Shown here: one piece after another, positions 42,266 to 55,173 of the stretch
How positions within the stretch are numbered: the first letter of the stretch is position 1
Layout of the letters: the number at the start of each line of letters is the position of its first letter
NCBI GenBank assembly: GCA_017394805.1
Contig: JAFPXC010000023.1
Coordinates: 1 to 64,000, forward strand
Direction of reading: 5' to 3'
From: Clostridia bacterium
GTDB taxonomy: Bacteria > Bacillota > Clostridia > Christensenellales > CAG-1252
DNA: 64,000 nt
Notes under the pieces: generated by a model
What the model saw: the letters and a program-made list of their open reading frames with translations, nothing else
What the model was told of the DNA's origin: nothing
The model's database searches: none
Made by a program: the position numbers and the translations under genes

Positions 42266-43186
42266 TTATTTGCCGAAACACAGGTTGATAAAGGTGAGGG
42301 TGTCCATGTACACCTCGTCGCGGTTGGTCTCGCGCAATAGGTCGTGCCGCGCGTGGCGATAGACGCGCATAACGCACTTCTTTTTGCCCGCTTTTTGCAG
42401 GTGGGCGTGCAGTTTTTTGAGCCCCAAACCGTATTCGCACACGGGATCGCCGTCACCGCCCAACAAGAGAATGGGTAGGTCGGCGGGAATGGCGCGCATC
42501 CGCTTGGCGAAACTCGTCTTGGTGGCGCCGCGGTAAAAACTCTGCTCGAAGCCGAGGCTGAAAGAGAATTGCGCGCCGCAGTAGGCGTCGTTGACGTAGT
42601 TTTTGACCTCGTTTTTGTCGCGGCTGATCCAAGCGTAGCGGTTTTTCTCGGACAGGAAGGGTTTTTCGTACCGTTTGTAGCGGTATTTGTTGATGATGGT
42701 GGCGGGGTTGCGGCTGTCGATGAAGCCGATGAGCGTACTGCTGACTACGTTGCCGACGAAGGCCTTGGCGCCGTCGAACGCGTTGGGCGATAGCAGCACC
42801 GCGCCCATCACACTGTCCCCGTATTGCTCGGTGAAGGCCAAAGTGATGACCGCGCCGTAGCCCATACCCACCATGACGAGGGGTAGGCGGTAGCTGGACA
42901 AAGCGAAACTCACCAGTTGATGCAAGTCGTCCACCGTGTCGAAAAAACTGTCGCCCACCACTTCGCCGCGCTTGTCGTAGCCGCCCGCCGTCCTGCCGTG
43001 ACCGCGGAGATCGGGCGCCAATACGAGGTAGCCGTTGGCGTTGAGGAAGTCGGCGTAGTCCGCAAGGCGTTTGCCGTAGTCGCCAGCGTCGTGCACCAAA
43101 ACCACCACGCCGCGAGGCGCGTCCGCGTCTTCCCACGCCGTGCAGAAGATTTTGGTGCCTTTGTTTTCGTAGAAGAACTCTTGCAT
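42266..43186 (-). CDS. Alpha/beta hydrolase (monoacylglycerol-lipase-like) lacking the nucleophile Ser
   Basis: 306 residues of the Hydrolase_4 type: VVLVHDAGDYGKRLADYADFL (28-48) where HG-x-GEH is usual, LAPDLRGHGRTAGG, a nucleophile elbow reading VGMGYGA (106-112) in which Ser is Gly109, LLGGDGDPV with the acid and YRHARHDLL with the His. Without the Ser it should not act as an esterase by the usual mechanism. No frameshift is seen, and the rest of the fold is intact. Promoter 6 bases before the ATG, hence probably leaderless; a single gene convergent with the VirD4 gene. Confidence 0.82.
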   Translation of the reverse strand: MQEFFYENKGTKIFCTAWEDADAPRGVVVLVHDAGDYGKRLADYADFLNANGYLVLAPDLRGHGRTAGGYDKRGEVVGDSFFDTVDDLHQLVSFALSSYRLPLVMVGMGYGAVITLAFTEQYGDSVMGAVLLSPNAFDGAKAFVGNVVSSTLIGFIDSRNPATIINKYRYKRYEKPFLSEKNRYAWISRDKNEVKNYVNDAYCGAQFSFSLGFEQSFYRGATKTSFAKRMRAIPADLPILLLGGDGDPVCEYGLGLKKLHAHLQKAGKKKCVMRVYRHARHDLLRETNRDEVYMDTLTFINLCFGK

Positions 43187-43192
43187 AGTCCT

Positions 43193-43220
43193 ATTATATC
43201 AATAAAACCATATTTTTCAA
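43193..43220 (-). promoter_or_regulatory. Promoter giving a leaderless hydrolase transcript
   Basis: Minus strand TTGAAA (43220-43215), 16-base spacer, TATAAT (43198-43193), then AGGACT and the ATG at 43186. Confidence 0.75.
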
Positions 43221-43317
43221 CTATTAATATGGATAAAAAGAGATTATTTCGCGCGTAAAGGCGAGGAATTGGGCGGGCGAGGTACTATTTTGGGCGAATT
43301 TCGCAAAGAATAGCAGT

Positions 43318-44394
43318 ATGAATACCATCGTTTTGACGGGCGGCGGCACGGGCGGACACGTCATTCCCGCTTTGGCTTTGGTGCCCTATTTGCGCAAATA
43401 TTTCTCGAATATCTACTTCGCGGGCGAGGCGGGCGGCGTGGAAGAGACCTTGGCCGCCAAGTGCGGCTTGCCCTTTTTGGGCGCGGAGACCATCAAGTTC
43501 GACCGCCGAAGGCTTCTCAGAAACCTCGCCGTGCCGCGCGTGCTGCACCGCTCGGCCGAAGTGATGGCGGCGAAACTGGGGGAGATAGGCTGTGGAATCG
43601 TGTTCTCGAAGGGCGGGTACTGCGCTTTGCCGACCGTGTTGGCGGCACACCGATTGGGGCTACCCATCGTCTGTCACGAGAGCGACCGCACCCTGGGGTT
43701 GGCCAATAGATTGACCTTGCACTATACCGACCACCTCGTCACCTCGTTCGCGGATACGCCCAAGGGAACGTGTATCGGGAACCCCATACGCGACGAGATA
43801 TTGCGGGGGGATGAAAGGCGCGTGGCGCTTCCTATGCCCCAAGCGCCCGCGTTGCTGGTGGTGGGCGGCAGTATGGGCGCGGCCTTTCTCAACCGAACGG
43901 CGGCCGAATTGGCAGAAAGAATGACGGGGTGGAACGTCGTCAACGTGTACGGCAAAACGCCCGTCCCATGTGCGTGCGCCAATTACGTGGGCATACCCTT
44001 TACCGATCGCATAGCCGACTACTACGCCCGCTGTGACGTCGTGCTGTGCCGCGCGGGGGCCAACACGATGTTTGAGTTGGCGGCCCTCGGCAAGCCCACC
44101 GTCGCCGTGCCCTTGCCCAAAGGTACTTCGCGGGGCGACCAAGTGGCCAACGCGGCCTATTTCGCCGCCCGTTACGCGCATATAACCGCCATACCGCAAG
44201 AGAAAGCGACGATGGAAACCCTCGTCAGGGCGATAGAGGACAAAGCGGGTATTAGGGGTAGGAAGCGGGAAACTTCGTGGGGCGGAGGCCTGCCGACGGA
44301 CGGTAGCGGACGGTCGGGGGCAAAGCCCGCTTACGCCTCGCCCAACGCCGCCATCGCCCGATACGTCTACGACGTATTTCTCGGTAGCATTTGA
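43318..44394 (+). CDS. murG: MurG-like UDP-GlcNAc:lipid I transferase
   Basis: 358 residues, GT-B fold. N-terminal TGGGTGGHVIPALAL, HESDRTLGLANRL, IGNPIRDEI, then the donor-site segment DVVLCRAGANTMFELAALGKPTVAVPLPKGTSRGDQVANA are MurG hallmarks. The HES-D-R-TLGL form in place of HEQN-x-x-G is common in Bacillota MurG paralogues. A Gly/Ser-rich insert sits near 315-335. It lies outside any division and cell-wall cluster and is single. The start at 43318 has no clear ribosome site. Confidence 0.85.
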   Translation: MNTIVLTGGGTGGHVIPALALVPYLRKYFSNIYFAGEAGGVEETLAAKCGLPFLGAETIKFDRRRLLRNLAVPRVLHRSAEVMAAKLGEIGCGIVFSKGGYCALPTVLAAHRLGLPIVCHESDRTLGLANRLTLHYTDHLVTSFADTPKGTCIGNPIRDEILRGDERRVALPMPQAPALLVVGGSMGAAFLNRTAAELAERMTGWNVVNVYGKTPVPCACANYVGIPFTDRIADYYARCDVVLCRAGANTMFELAALGKPTVAVPLPKGTSRGDQVANAAYFAARYAHITAIPQEKATMETLVRAIEDKAGIRGRKRETSWGGGLPTDGSGRSGAKPAYASPNAAIARYVYDVFLGSI

Positions 44395-44435
44395 CAAAAC
44401 TCCGCAAAAATTGTGCAAAAAAAGGTTGCTAATCC

Positions 44436-44464
44436 TTGACAAAAAACGGGAAAGGGACTATAAT
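44436..44464 (+). promoter_or_regulatory. groESL promoter
   Basis: TTGACA (44436-44441), 17-base spacer, TATAAT (44459-44464), a full consensus overlapping the CIRCE operator just downstream. Confidence 0.93.
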
Positions 44465-44465
44465 G

Positions 44466-44492
44466 TTAGCAGTCAAGGAGGTAGAGTGCTAA
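44466..44492 (+). promoter_or_regulatory. CIRCE element (HrcA operator)
   Basis: TTAGCAGTC - 9 bases - GAGTGCTAA, the inverted repeat bound by the repressor HrcA, one base off consensus in the left arm. It begins 2 bases after the -10, so HrcA would block initiation and heat shock would relieve it. Confidence 0.95.
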
Positions 44493-44531
44493 TTCCCTTC
44501 CTCGACCGATAAAAATATAGGAGGCAGTATT

Positions 44532-44819
44532 ATGAATATCAAACCTTTATTTGACAAAATTTTGGTAAAACCCATCGAAGCCGAGACGGTGTCGGCCGGT
44601 GGTATCTATCTTAGCGGCGCCGCCAAAGAAAAACCCGCCTATGCTATCGTGCAAGCGGTGGGCGAGGGCGGCCTGGTCGACGGCAAAGAGGTCAAAATGG
44701 TCCTCAAAGTCGGCGATAAAGTCGTGTACGGCAAGTACGCCGGCAACGAAATCAAATTGGAAGGCGTCGAGTACGTGATTTTGCGCCAAAGCGACGTTTT
44801 GGCGGTTATCGAGGACTAA
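44532..44819 (+). CDS. groES: Co-chaperonin GroES
   Basis: 95 residues, standard length. KPLFDKILVKPIEAE, the mobile loop ETVSAGGIYL, VGDKVVYGKYAG and the C-terminal LRQSDVLAVIED are all typical. Caps the GroEL cavity. Under CIRCE control and 33 bases before groEL. Confidence 0.97.
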   Translation: MNIKPLFDKILVKPIEAETVSAGGIYLSGAAKEKPAYAIVQAVGEGGLVDGKEVKMVLKVGDKVVYGKYAGNEIKLEGVEYVILRQSDVLAVIED

Positions 44820-44822
44820 TAG

Positions 44823-46475
<1,653 letters not shown>

Positions 46476-46528
46476 GCGGGGCGTGAAATGCGCGTATAGC
46501 ATTTCCGGCAATACGTAGTATTACAAAA

Positions 46529-46557
46529 ATGCAACCCATGCGGGTTGCATTTTTTTG
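46529..46557 (+). terminator. Terminator of groESL
   Basis: ATGCAACCC (46529-46537) pairs with GGGTTGCAT (46542-46550), loop ATGC, long T tract. Confidence 0.92.
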
Positions 46558-46609
46558 TTTGCGCGACTGGTTAGTCGAACGGTATCGAGCGCCGCTCGTT
46601 GAACGTTGG

Positions 46610-46845
46610 AGAAGAAAAGAACGAAAAGAAAAGAACGAAAAGAAAAGTCGAAAGAAGAATCGAAAGAAGAGTCGAAAGAATAAAAGGAAAGAAACGCAAA
46701 GAAAAGAAGAACAGAAGAGAGAACAAGAAGAGAAAAGAATAAAAGAGGAAAGAATAAAAGAGGAAAGAATAAAAGAGGAAAGAATAAAAGAGGAAAGAAT
46801 AAAAGAGGAAAGAATAAAAGAGGAAAGAATAAAAAAGAGGGTTGC
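46610..46845. repeat. Purine-rich tract with six 15-bp tandem repeats
   Basis: Nearly only A and G on the plus strand, ending in six exact copies of AAAAGAGGAAAGAAT (46741-46830). It fills the gap between the convergent groEL and dhaKL terminators. An open frame of 125 codons rich in Lys-Glu-Arg-Ile runs through it but begins in the groEL terminator and lacks a ribosome site, so I treat it as non-coding. Confidence 0.8.
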
Positions 46846-46860
46846 ACGGGGCAACCCTCT
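46831..46860 (-). terminator. Terminator of the gldA-dhaKL operon
   Basis: Stem AGAGGGTTGC (46836-46845) with GCAACCCTCT (46851-46860), loop ACGGG; the six A at 46831-46836 give the T tract on the minus strand. Confidence 0.9.
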
Positions 46861-46880
46861 TTGTGTGTTGAAAAAGGTGA

Positions 46881-48713
46881 TTAGAAGGTCTTTTCGATGT
46901 ATTTGACCAACTCGTTGAAGATGACGTCCAAGCCGTGCGCACCTGCGTCGGGGAAACCGATGCTGCGCTCGCCCACGGTACCGGCGCGGCCCAAGGTGGC
47001 TTTGTGCGTCTTGGTGGCCTCGGCGCCCTCGTGAGCGGCCTTGGCGCCTTTGCGCATACCTTCCAAGAGTTTGTCCCCCGCTTCGGCGGCGGCGGTCAAA
47101 GCGTCCGCGCAGGGTTTCAAAGCGTCGACCAAGGTCTTGTCGCCGACCACGGCGCCCTTGCCGAAACTCTTCTTGCCCGTCTCGTACACACCGCGGTTGG
47201 CTTCTTGGAACAAGAAGGCCAAATCCTTGAGGTCGATCTCTTGCTTGCCTGCCATGGCTTTGCCCGCGTACTTGAACGCGCTGCCCCAGATGGGACCGCT
47301 GGCGCCGCCGCAGTACTCTTTGATGATTTCGCTGCAGCTCGCGAGGAATTGACCGATGTCGCCTTTCTTGCGGGTGGCCCAATCGGCTTTGAGTTGTTTG
47401 AAGCCCTTGGCGATGCTCATACCGAAGTCGCCGTCACCCATTTGGTCCGCCTCGCAGAAGGGGACTTCGTTCTCGATGACGATGTCGGCGAATTTGTCTA
47501 CGATTTGCACGAAAGCGGCGGTGTTGATGGTCTCGCCCACTTTGGGCTCGCCCGCTACTTCGTACACGGCGTTCTCTTCCTCTTCGACCTTGGCGGCGCC
47601 CGCTTTCTTGACGGGAGCGGCTTTGGCCTCGACGGGAGTGATATTGAGGGCTTTGGCGATGGCCTTCATGGCTTCCACAGCGGCCTCGGCTTGCGCGTCC
47701 ATAGCGGCGCCCCAAGTCAAAGCGGGAGTGTTGACGGGATAGTCGACCAAGGCTTTGAGCTCGGCGTCTACCTTGAGCACGGTAATGGAGGCACCGGCCA
47801 TGTCGATAGAGGTCATGTAGTTGCCCACGATGGTGCGATGAATGGCGATGCCGTCGGCCTCCAAGCACTTGGTGACCGAGTTGTTGAGAATGTACAACTC
47901 TTGCAGGGGGCTACCGCCGAAACCGTTGATGAGCAATACCACTTCGTCGCCTTTCTTGACGCCGAGGTCTTCCTCGAGGTCGGAGACGATGCGGCGGGAT
48001 AAATCGTCCGCGAAGGTGCCCTTGCTGTAGTCGATCTTCTCACGGAAGCGGCCGGGCTCGCCGTGGATGCCCACGCCGAATTCCATCTCGTCGTCACCGA
48101 TCTCGAAGGTGGGGTGACCGGCGGCGGGAACGGTGCAACTGGTGAAGGCGAAGCCGAAGCTACGCACGTTGGCGATGACCTTGTTGGCTACGGCTTTGAC
48201 TTCGGCGAGGCTCTTGCCTTGCTCGGCGGCGGCGCCGGCGCACTTGTGCACCAACACGGTGCCCGCCACGCCGCGACGGCCTACGGTGTAGAGGCTGTCC
48301 TTGACGGCGATGTCGTCATTGACGTACACGGCGTCCACGTTGACGCCGTCCTCTTGCGCGTCGTACATGGCGTTGTTGAAGTTCATGCAGTCGCCCGAAT
48401 AGTTCTTGATGATGAGCAATACGCCCTTGTCGGTGGCCACTTGCTTGATGGCGTTGTACACTTGCACTTGCGAGGGACTGGCGAATACGTCGCCGCAGAC
48501 CGCGCAGTCCAACATACCTTTGCCGACGAAGCCCGCGTGGGCAGGCTCGTGACCCGAGCCACCGCCCGAAATCAGGCTGACTTTGTCGGGGTTGACGTCC
48601 ACTTTCTTGACGATCTTAAATTTTTCCACAAACTCGAGTTCGGGATGTGCCTTGGCGAGGCCGTGACACATATCGTACACAAAAGTTTCGGGGGTGTTCA
48701 TTATTTTTTTCAT
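46881..48713 (-). CDS. ATP-type dihydroxyacetone kinase, DhaK and DhaL domains fused
   Basis: 610 residues. N-terminal DhaK (1-335): SLISGGGSGHEPAHAGFVGKGMLD, IIKNYSGDCMNF and FGVGIHGEPG, with the His that binds dihydroxyacetone covalently. Linker with Ala/Lys-rich segment (350-390). C-terminal DhaL (about 400-608): DGDFGMS (Asp ligands for Mg-ATP), GGASGPIWGSAF, TLGRAGTVGERS. This is the ATP-dependent single-chain kinase, as in Citrobacter, not the PTS-dependent three-part type. Together with gldA it turns glycerol into dihydroxyacetone phosphate. Ribosome site AAGGAGA before the ATG at 48713. Confidence 0.95.
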   Translation of the reverse strand: MKKIMNTPETFVYDMCHGLAKAHPELEFVEKFKIVKKVDVNPDKVSLISGGGSGHEPAHAGFVGKGMLDCAVCGDVFASPSQVQVYNAIKQVATDKGVLLIIKNYSGDCMNFNNAMYDAQEDGVNVDAVYVNDDIAVKDSLYTVGRRGVAGTVLVHKCAGAAAEQGKSLAEVKAVANKVIANVRSFGFAFTSCTVPAAGHPTFEIGDDEMEFGVGIHGEPGRFREKIDYSKGTFADDLSRRIVSDLEEDLGVKKGDEVVLLINGFGGSPLQELYILNNSVTKCLEADGIAIHRTIVGNYMTSIDMAGASITVLKVDAELKALVDYPVNTPALTWGAAMDAQAEAAVEAMKAIAKALNITPVEAKAAPVKKAGAAKVEEEENAVYEVAGEPKVGETINTAAFVQIVDKFADIVIENEVPFCEADQMGDGDFGMSIAKGFKQLKADWATRKKGDIGQFLASCSEIIKEYCGGASGPIWGSAFKYAGKAMAGKQEIDLKDLAFLFQEANRGVYETGKKSFGKGAVVGDKTLVDALKPCADALTAAAEAGDKLLEGMRKGAKAAHEGAEATKTHKATLGRAGTVGERSIGFPDAGAHGLDVIFNELVKYIEKTF

Positions 48714-48741
48714 GCGACAAATCTCCTTATTTTGATATTGT

Positions 48742-48769
48742 GTAGGCGCACCCCGCGGGATGCGCCTAC
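48742..48769. repeat. Intercistronic hairpin between gldA and dhaKL
   Basis: GTAGGCGCA (48742-48750) pairs with TGCGCCTAC (48761-48769). In the direction of the operon (minus) no T tract follows the stem; six T occur only on the opposite side. It may be a processing or stability hairpin rather than a terminator. Confidence 0.6.
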
Positions 48770-48794
48770 CTTTTTTACGCTTCGTTTGTAGTTA

Positions 48795-49961
48795 TCAGTC
48801 CAAACCTTTGTAGTCGCGGCCGATCTTGTCGGCGGTCTTGATGGCGGCGATGACCATGTCGGGCGTGACTTTGAAGGGCATATTGTGAATGGACTCATCG
48901 GGGATGCAGGTCTTCTCGGCCACGGCCTTGAGTTCCTCGTCCGAAAGGGCGCTACGCAATACTTTGCCGGTCTTGTCGGTCATGAGGTCTTCCAAGCACA
49001 TAGGCAGGCCCACGGTGTCGCAGAAGTCCAAGACCTCGAACAACTCTTCCTCGGGGGAGTTCTCGAGCACCAACTGGCACAGAGTACCGAAGGCGACGAT
49101 CTCGCCGTGCATCTTGCAGGCGTGAATGTCGTGCACCACGGTCAAGCCGTCGTGAATGGCGTGAGCCGCTGCCAAGCCGCCCGACTCGAAGCCCAAGCCC
49201 GAAAGGAGAATGTTGGTCTCGACGATCTTCTCGAAGGCCTCGGTGACGGCGTGCTCTTTGCAGGCCATCATGGCCTTGTAGCCGTCGGAGATGAGGTTCT
49301 TGTAGCACAGCTCGCCGATGGCGGCGGCGGTGTGGGTGCCGTAGCCCAACAGAGTGCCTTTGGCACGGTTGGCGCCGCAGGGCAGACCCGCGTTGACGTT
49401 GGACACGCTCTTGAAGTTGGCGCGCGCCTCGAAGTAGGTGCTGAGGGCGTCGCCCATACCGCTGACCAAGAAGCGCACGGGAGCGTTGGCGATGACGTTG
49501 AGGTCAATCAGCACCACGCTGGGGCTTTGACGGAAATAAGCATAATCGTCGAACTCGTGGTCGTCGGTGTACAACACGGCGCTGTGAGAGGTGGGTGCGT
49601 CGGTCGCGGCGATGGTGGGGCAGATGATGAGGGGATTGCCGGCAGCCACGCACTTGGAAGTATCGATGGCTTTGCCGCCGCCCAAACCGATGGTGCAGGC
49701 GCACTTATTGGCCTTGGCGAACTCTTGCAATTTCTTGACGACGTTGCGGGAGCACTCGCCTTGGAAGATGTCGCCGCAGGGAACCAACTCGACGCCGTAT
49801 TGCTTCTCGGTCTCGGCCAATTTGTCTTTTACCAAACCTAAGGCAAAGGGATCGGCAATCAACAACGCTTTCTTGCCGAAAGTCTTGACGAAGTAACCCA
49901 AATTGAGCAGTTCGTTTTCGCCTTGGACGTACTTGGTGGGACAGATAAATGCTTTTCTCAT
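48795..49961 (-). CDS. gldA: Glycerol dehydrogenase
   Basis: 388 residues of the iron/zinc-containing alcohol dehydrogenase superfamily. Nucleotide site TIGLGGGKAIDTSKCVA, PTIAATDAPTSH, the metal-site region FLVSGMGDALSTYFEAR and AAHAIHDGLTVVHDIHACKMHGEIVAFG with the two His ligands. NAD-dependent oxidation of glycerol to dihydroxyacetone is the family role, fitting the kinase gene that follows. Its own promoter at 50019-50046 and an AAAGGAGA ribosome site. Confidence 0.95.
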   Translation of the reverse strand: MRKAFICPTKYVQGENELLNLGYFVKTFGKKALLIADPFALGLVKDKLAETEKQYGVELVPCGDIFQGECSRNVVKKLQEFAKANKCACTIGLGGGKAIDTSKCVAAGNPLIICPTIAATDAPTSHSAVLYTDDHEFDDYAYFRQSPSVVLIDLNVIANAPVRFLVSGMGDALSTYFEARANFKSVSNVNAGLPCGANRAKGTLLGYGTHTAAAIGELCYKNLISDGYKAMMACKEHAVTEAFEKIVETNILLSGLGFESGGLAAAHAIHDGLTVVHDIHACKMHGEIVAFGTLCQLVLENSPEEELFEVLDFCDTVGLPMCLEDLMTDKTGKVLRSALSDEELKAVAEKTCIPDESIHNMPFKVTPDMVIAAIKTADKIGRDYKGLD

Positions 49962-50018
49962 AGATAAATCTCCTTTATAAAGTTTTTCTGATATTTTGCC
50001 GCCTATTGCGACATTTTA

Positions 50019-50046
50019 ATTATACCATAGGTTTTTGCCTTGTCAA
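50019..50046 (-). promoter_or_regulatory. Promoter of the gldA-dhaKL operon
   Basis: Minus strand TTGACA (50046-50041), 16-base spacer, TATAAT (50024-50019), leader about 50 bases. Confidence 0.8.
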
Positions 50047-50187
50047 TAGGCATTTTTGCGTTTTCTACCCCTTTTGCCTATATAAATCCGCATTTTGGGG
50101 CGAAATATTTGTCAAAAACGCGGTTTTTTTGCGATTTGGGACGCCGAAATGCAAAAACGTGCTATGGTATACGTCCAAGGAGAAACT

Positions 50188-51483
50188 ATGAAAGCGTCCC
50201 GCGTTTTGTTGATTGTGGTCCTATTCGTCACCTCGCTTACCTTCGGCGTGCTGTACGTCTACCGTTACGTTTACCAGAAGGATCTTTTGCCCAATACGGC
50301 CTCGGTCAGCCGTACCACGGCGGACGCCGCCGCGGCTACCGACGTAACGCCCCAACCCGTCGTGCCCGCCGTCACCTACAGCGTTTTGCCGCGGCTCTCT
50401 TATACCTACGACGGGGTTACGGTAGGCGTGACGGGGACGAAGGGACGGGAGGACCTCGTGGATTACTACGCCTTTGGCGGTCACGTCTTTGCCATTCTCT
50501 CCACCGATACGGATGGGGAGGATTATCGCGCGGAGGGGCGTTCGCTGGCCGTCGCCCGCTTCGACACCCAATGCACCCTGGTCGATACCGTTACCCTGCC
50601 CAAATCCGTGGGCTACGCCTACCTTGCCGCCTGTATGTACGACTACGGCCTGTTGATAGCGGCGGTCTCGGCGAGTGACGTGCGCGTGTGGAGCGTCAGC
50701 GTCAACCTCGCGGTGCGCACGACCGCCTATCCCTACGTATGCCAAGCGGGCGCGATGATTTACGCCGAAGGGGGCGCGGTGCTCGCGTTGTCGGGGGATA
50801 AACTGCACCTGCTTTCGGTGGACGCGGATTTGGCGACGAGGTGGTATCACGCCGTTCCCGTCGGGAGCGAACGCGTGGTGACCGCTTACGCGGTGGGGAA
50901 CGTCTACGTCGTTTTGACCACCGACGCTTCGGCGGGGAGCGCCTACACCTTCGACAAGTCGGGCTACCGCACCCGCTCGGTGTTGCCCGCCATAACCGCC
51001 GTGACGCCGTACGCGTCGGGCTACGCCGTCGCTTCCCAAAAGGAAGGCGCGCTGTGCTTTTTTGACGCGCATTTCACGCGTACGGGCGCGCTACCTATAT
51101 CCGCTCGCGGGAATACCTACCTCGCGGCCTACGACAAGGGCATACTGCTGACGGTGGGCACGGCGGGCTATCTCTTGTGCAATCACGGGGACGTGCAGTA
51201 CACATTTGCGCTGCCCGAGGGGGTGAACGCGCCGCCTGTGTATTGGGGCGACCGCTTTTATTTTGCAGCCGCCGAGGGGGCGACCGCCGCCGTCTACGCC
51301 TACAAGCCGTACACCGAGTCGCCCGTCGCCGTGGCGTCCTACGTGGGCGCGGCTTCGCCCCGTATATGGCCCATGGACGGCTATCTCTATTGCCTTTGCG
51401 CGTCCGATTTCGACTACGGCTATTACGCGGGCAGTATCGGGGGCAGGGACGTTTATTTGCTCAAAAGTCCGCTCGCGTGGTAG
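50188..51483 (+). CDS. Membrane-anchored extracytoplasmic protein, beta-propeller-like
   Basis: 431 residues. An uncleaved signal anchor (5-24, VLLIVVLFVTSLTFGVLYVY) is followed by a Thr/Ala/Pro linker (about 36-60) and about 370 residues of short beta-strand repeats (VFAILSTDTDG, LLSVDADLATRWYHA, AYTFDKSGYRTRSV, YLLCNHGDVQYTF) suggestive of a six- or seven-bladed propeller. No catalytic motif is recognised. The start at 50188 follows AAGGAG. It stands alone between gldA and valS. Confidence 0.72.
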   Translation: MKASRVLLIVVLFVTSLTFGVLYVYRYVYQKDLLPNTASVSRTTADAAAATDVTPQPVVPAVTYSVLPRLSYTYDGVTVGVTGTKGREDLVDYYAFGGHVFAILSTDTDGEDYRAEGRSLAVARFDTQCTLVDTVTLPKSVGYAYLAACMYDYGLLIAAVSASDVRVWSVSVNLAVRTTAYPYVCQAGAMIYAEGGAVLALSGDKLHLLSVDADLATRWYHAVPVGSERVVTAYAVGNVYVVLTTDASAGSAYTFDKSGYRTRSVLPAITAVTPYASGYAVASQKEGALCFFDAHFTRTGALPISARGNTYLAAYDKGILLTVGTAGYLLCNHGDVQYTFALPEGVNAPPVYWGDRFYFAAAEGATAAVYAYKPYTESPVAVASYVGAASPRIWPMDGYLYCLCASDFDYGYYAGSIGGRDVYLLKSPLAW

Positions 51484-51572
51484 GCACCCTGCGCAGGGCG
51501 GCCGCATATACTGTGGCGGGAGTACGCTCTCCGTTCGTTCGATATATCCTCTATGCGGCTGTGCCGCGTAAT

Positions 51573-51602
51573 AAAAAACCCGTGACGCCATAACGTCACG
51601 GG
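51573..51602 (-). terminator. Terminator of the pgsA-valS operon
   Basis: CCCGTGACG (51579-51587) pairs with CGTCACGGG (51594-51602); the A run 51573-51578 gives the minus-strand T tract. Confidence 0.9.
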
Positions 51603-51620
51603 TCTCTCTCATAGAGAGAA

Positions 51621-54239
<2,619 letters not shown>

Positions 54240-54240
54240 A

Positions 54241-55107
54241 TTAGTCCTCGTCTGTGGTGTTCGGTTTTGCCTCGGTCGATCCTTCGGCCTCGGTCGTTTC
54301 GGTCTCTTCGGCGGTTTCGTCGGTGTGCGCGGCTTGCTCTTTCAACTCTTCGCGGCTTTCGGTTTTTTCGCTGGCGTTGTTGAAGTAGTCCATGCGCATA
54401 TTCTCGGCGTTCTTGATATTCTTCACGCCGCCCAACTGCGTGAGAATGACTTTGGTGTAACTGCCCGCGGCGATATAGCCCAAGACCGTGCCTACGCACA
54501 AGAAGGCGAACGCCGTCCAGAAGAGGGATTTGCCCAAAGCCATGGCGGTCTCGACGTTGTTGGCGTCGAACCAACTTGCGATCATACCGTACTCTTTGAT
54601 GCCGCTGAAGGTGGGCGTGTAGGCCGCGCCCAACGTGCTGAGGATAATGGCGATGGCCACCACCAACGCGGCGGATTTGCCCCAATAGTTGGCCTTGCCG
54701 ACGATATTCTTGTTGACGAGCATACCGGCGCAGACGATTTGGTACAACTCACGGATGCCGATGAGGACGGGGAAGAGCCAAAATACGTTGCCGTTGACCG
54801 TGAGACAAATGACGGCCATCAGTTGCAGTAGCTTGTCCGCCAATGGATCCAAGGCCGCGCCGACGGCAGATTCCATATGGAATCTGCGGGCGATCTTGCC
54901 GTCGAATACGTCCGTGAGGGAGGCGAAGGCGAAGATGGCCAGCGAGATATACATATAGGAATATGCGTTGATGCCGCGAGCCGCCGCTTCCAATCCTCTC
55001 GGCGTCAAAAAGAACGCCAAGGCAAAGGCGGGCACGCAGAGCAGACGAATATAGCACAATATGTTGGGAATATTCAACAATTCTTTCTTTGTGAACGTCA
55101 ACTTCAT
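54241..55107 (-). CDS. pgsA: CDP-alcohol phosphatidyltransferase (PgsA type)
   Basis: 288 residues. Signature D-x2-DG-x2-AR-x8-G-x3-D-x3-D is complete: DVFDGKIARRFHMESAVG, then ALDPLADK. LNIPNILCYIRLLCVPAF at the start is typical of PgsA. It joins CDP-diacylglycerol to glycerol-3-phosphate, the first step toward phosphatidylglycerol. The protein is about 100 residues longer than ordinary PgsA, with extra membrane helices after 170 and an acidic Glu/Thr tail (about 245-288). ATG at 55107 with AAGGAGA upstream; co-transcribed with valS. Confidence 0.9.
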   Translation of the reverse strand: MKLTFTKKELLNIPNILCYIRLLCVPAFALAFFLTPRGLEAAARGINAYSYMYISLAIFAFASLTDVFDGKIARRFHMESAVGAALDPLADKLLQLMAVICLTVNGNVFWLFPVLIGIRELYQIVCAGMLVNKNIVGKANYWGKSAALVVAIAIILSTLGAAYTPTFSGIKEYGMIASWFDANNVETAMALGKSLFWTAFAFLCVGTVLGYIAAGSYTKVILTQLGGVKNIKNAENMRMDYFNNASEKTESREELKEQAAHTDETAEETETTEAEGSTEAKPNTTDED

Positions 55108-55144
55108 ACGATAATTCTCCTTGTTTTGTATTCGGATTATTCCT

Positions 55145-55173
55145 ATTCTACAACAAGCGGGCGAATAAAGCAA
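55145..55173 (-). promoter_or_regulatory. Promoter of pgsA-valS
   Basis: Minus strand TTGCTT (55173-55168), 17-base spacer, TAGAAT (55150-55145). Confidence 0.6.

Noticed and set aside
46529..46906. 125-codon plus-strand frame rich in Lys, Glu and Arg
   Set aside because: It starts inside the groEL terminator, has no ribosome site, consists of simple repeats and overlaps the end of dhaKL.
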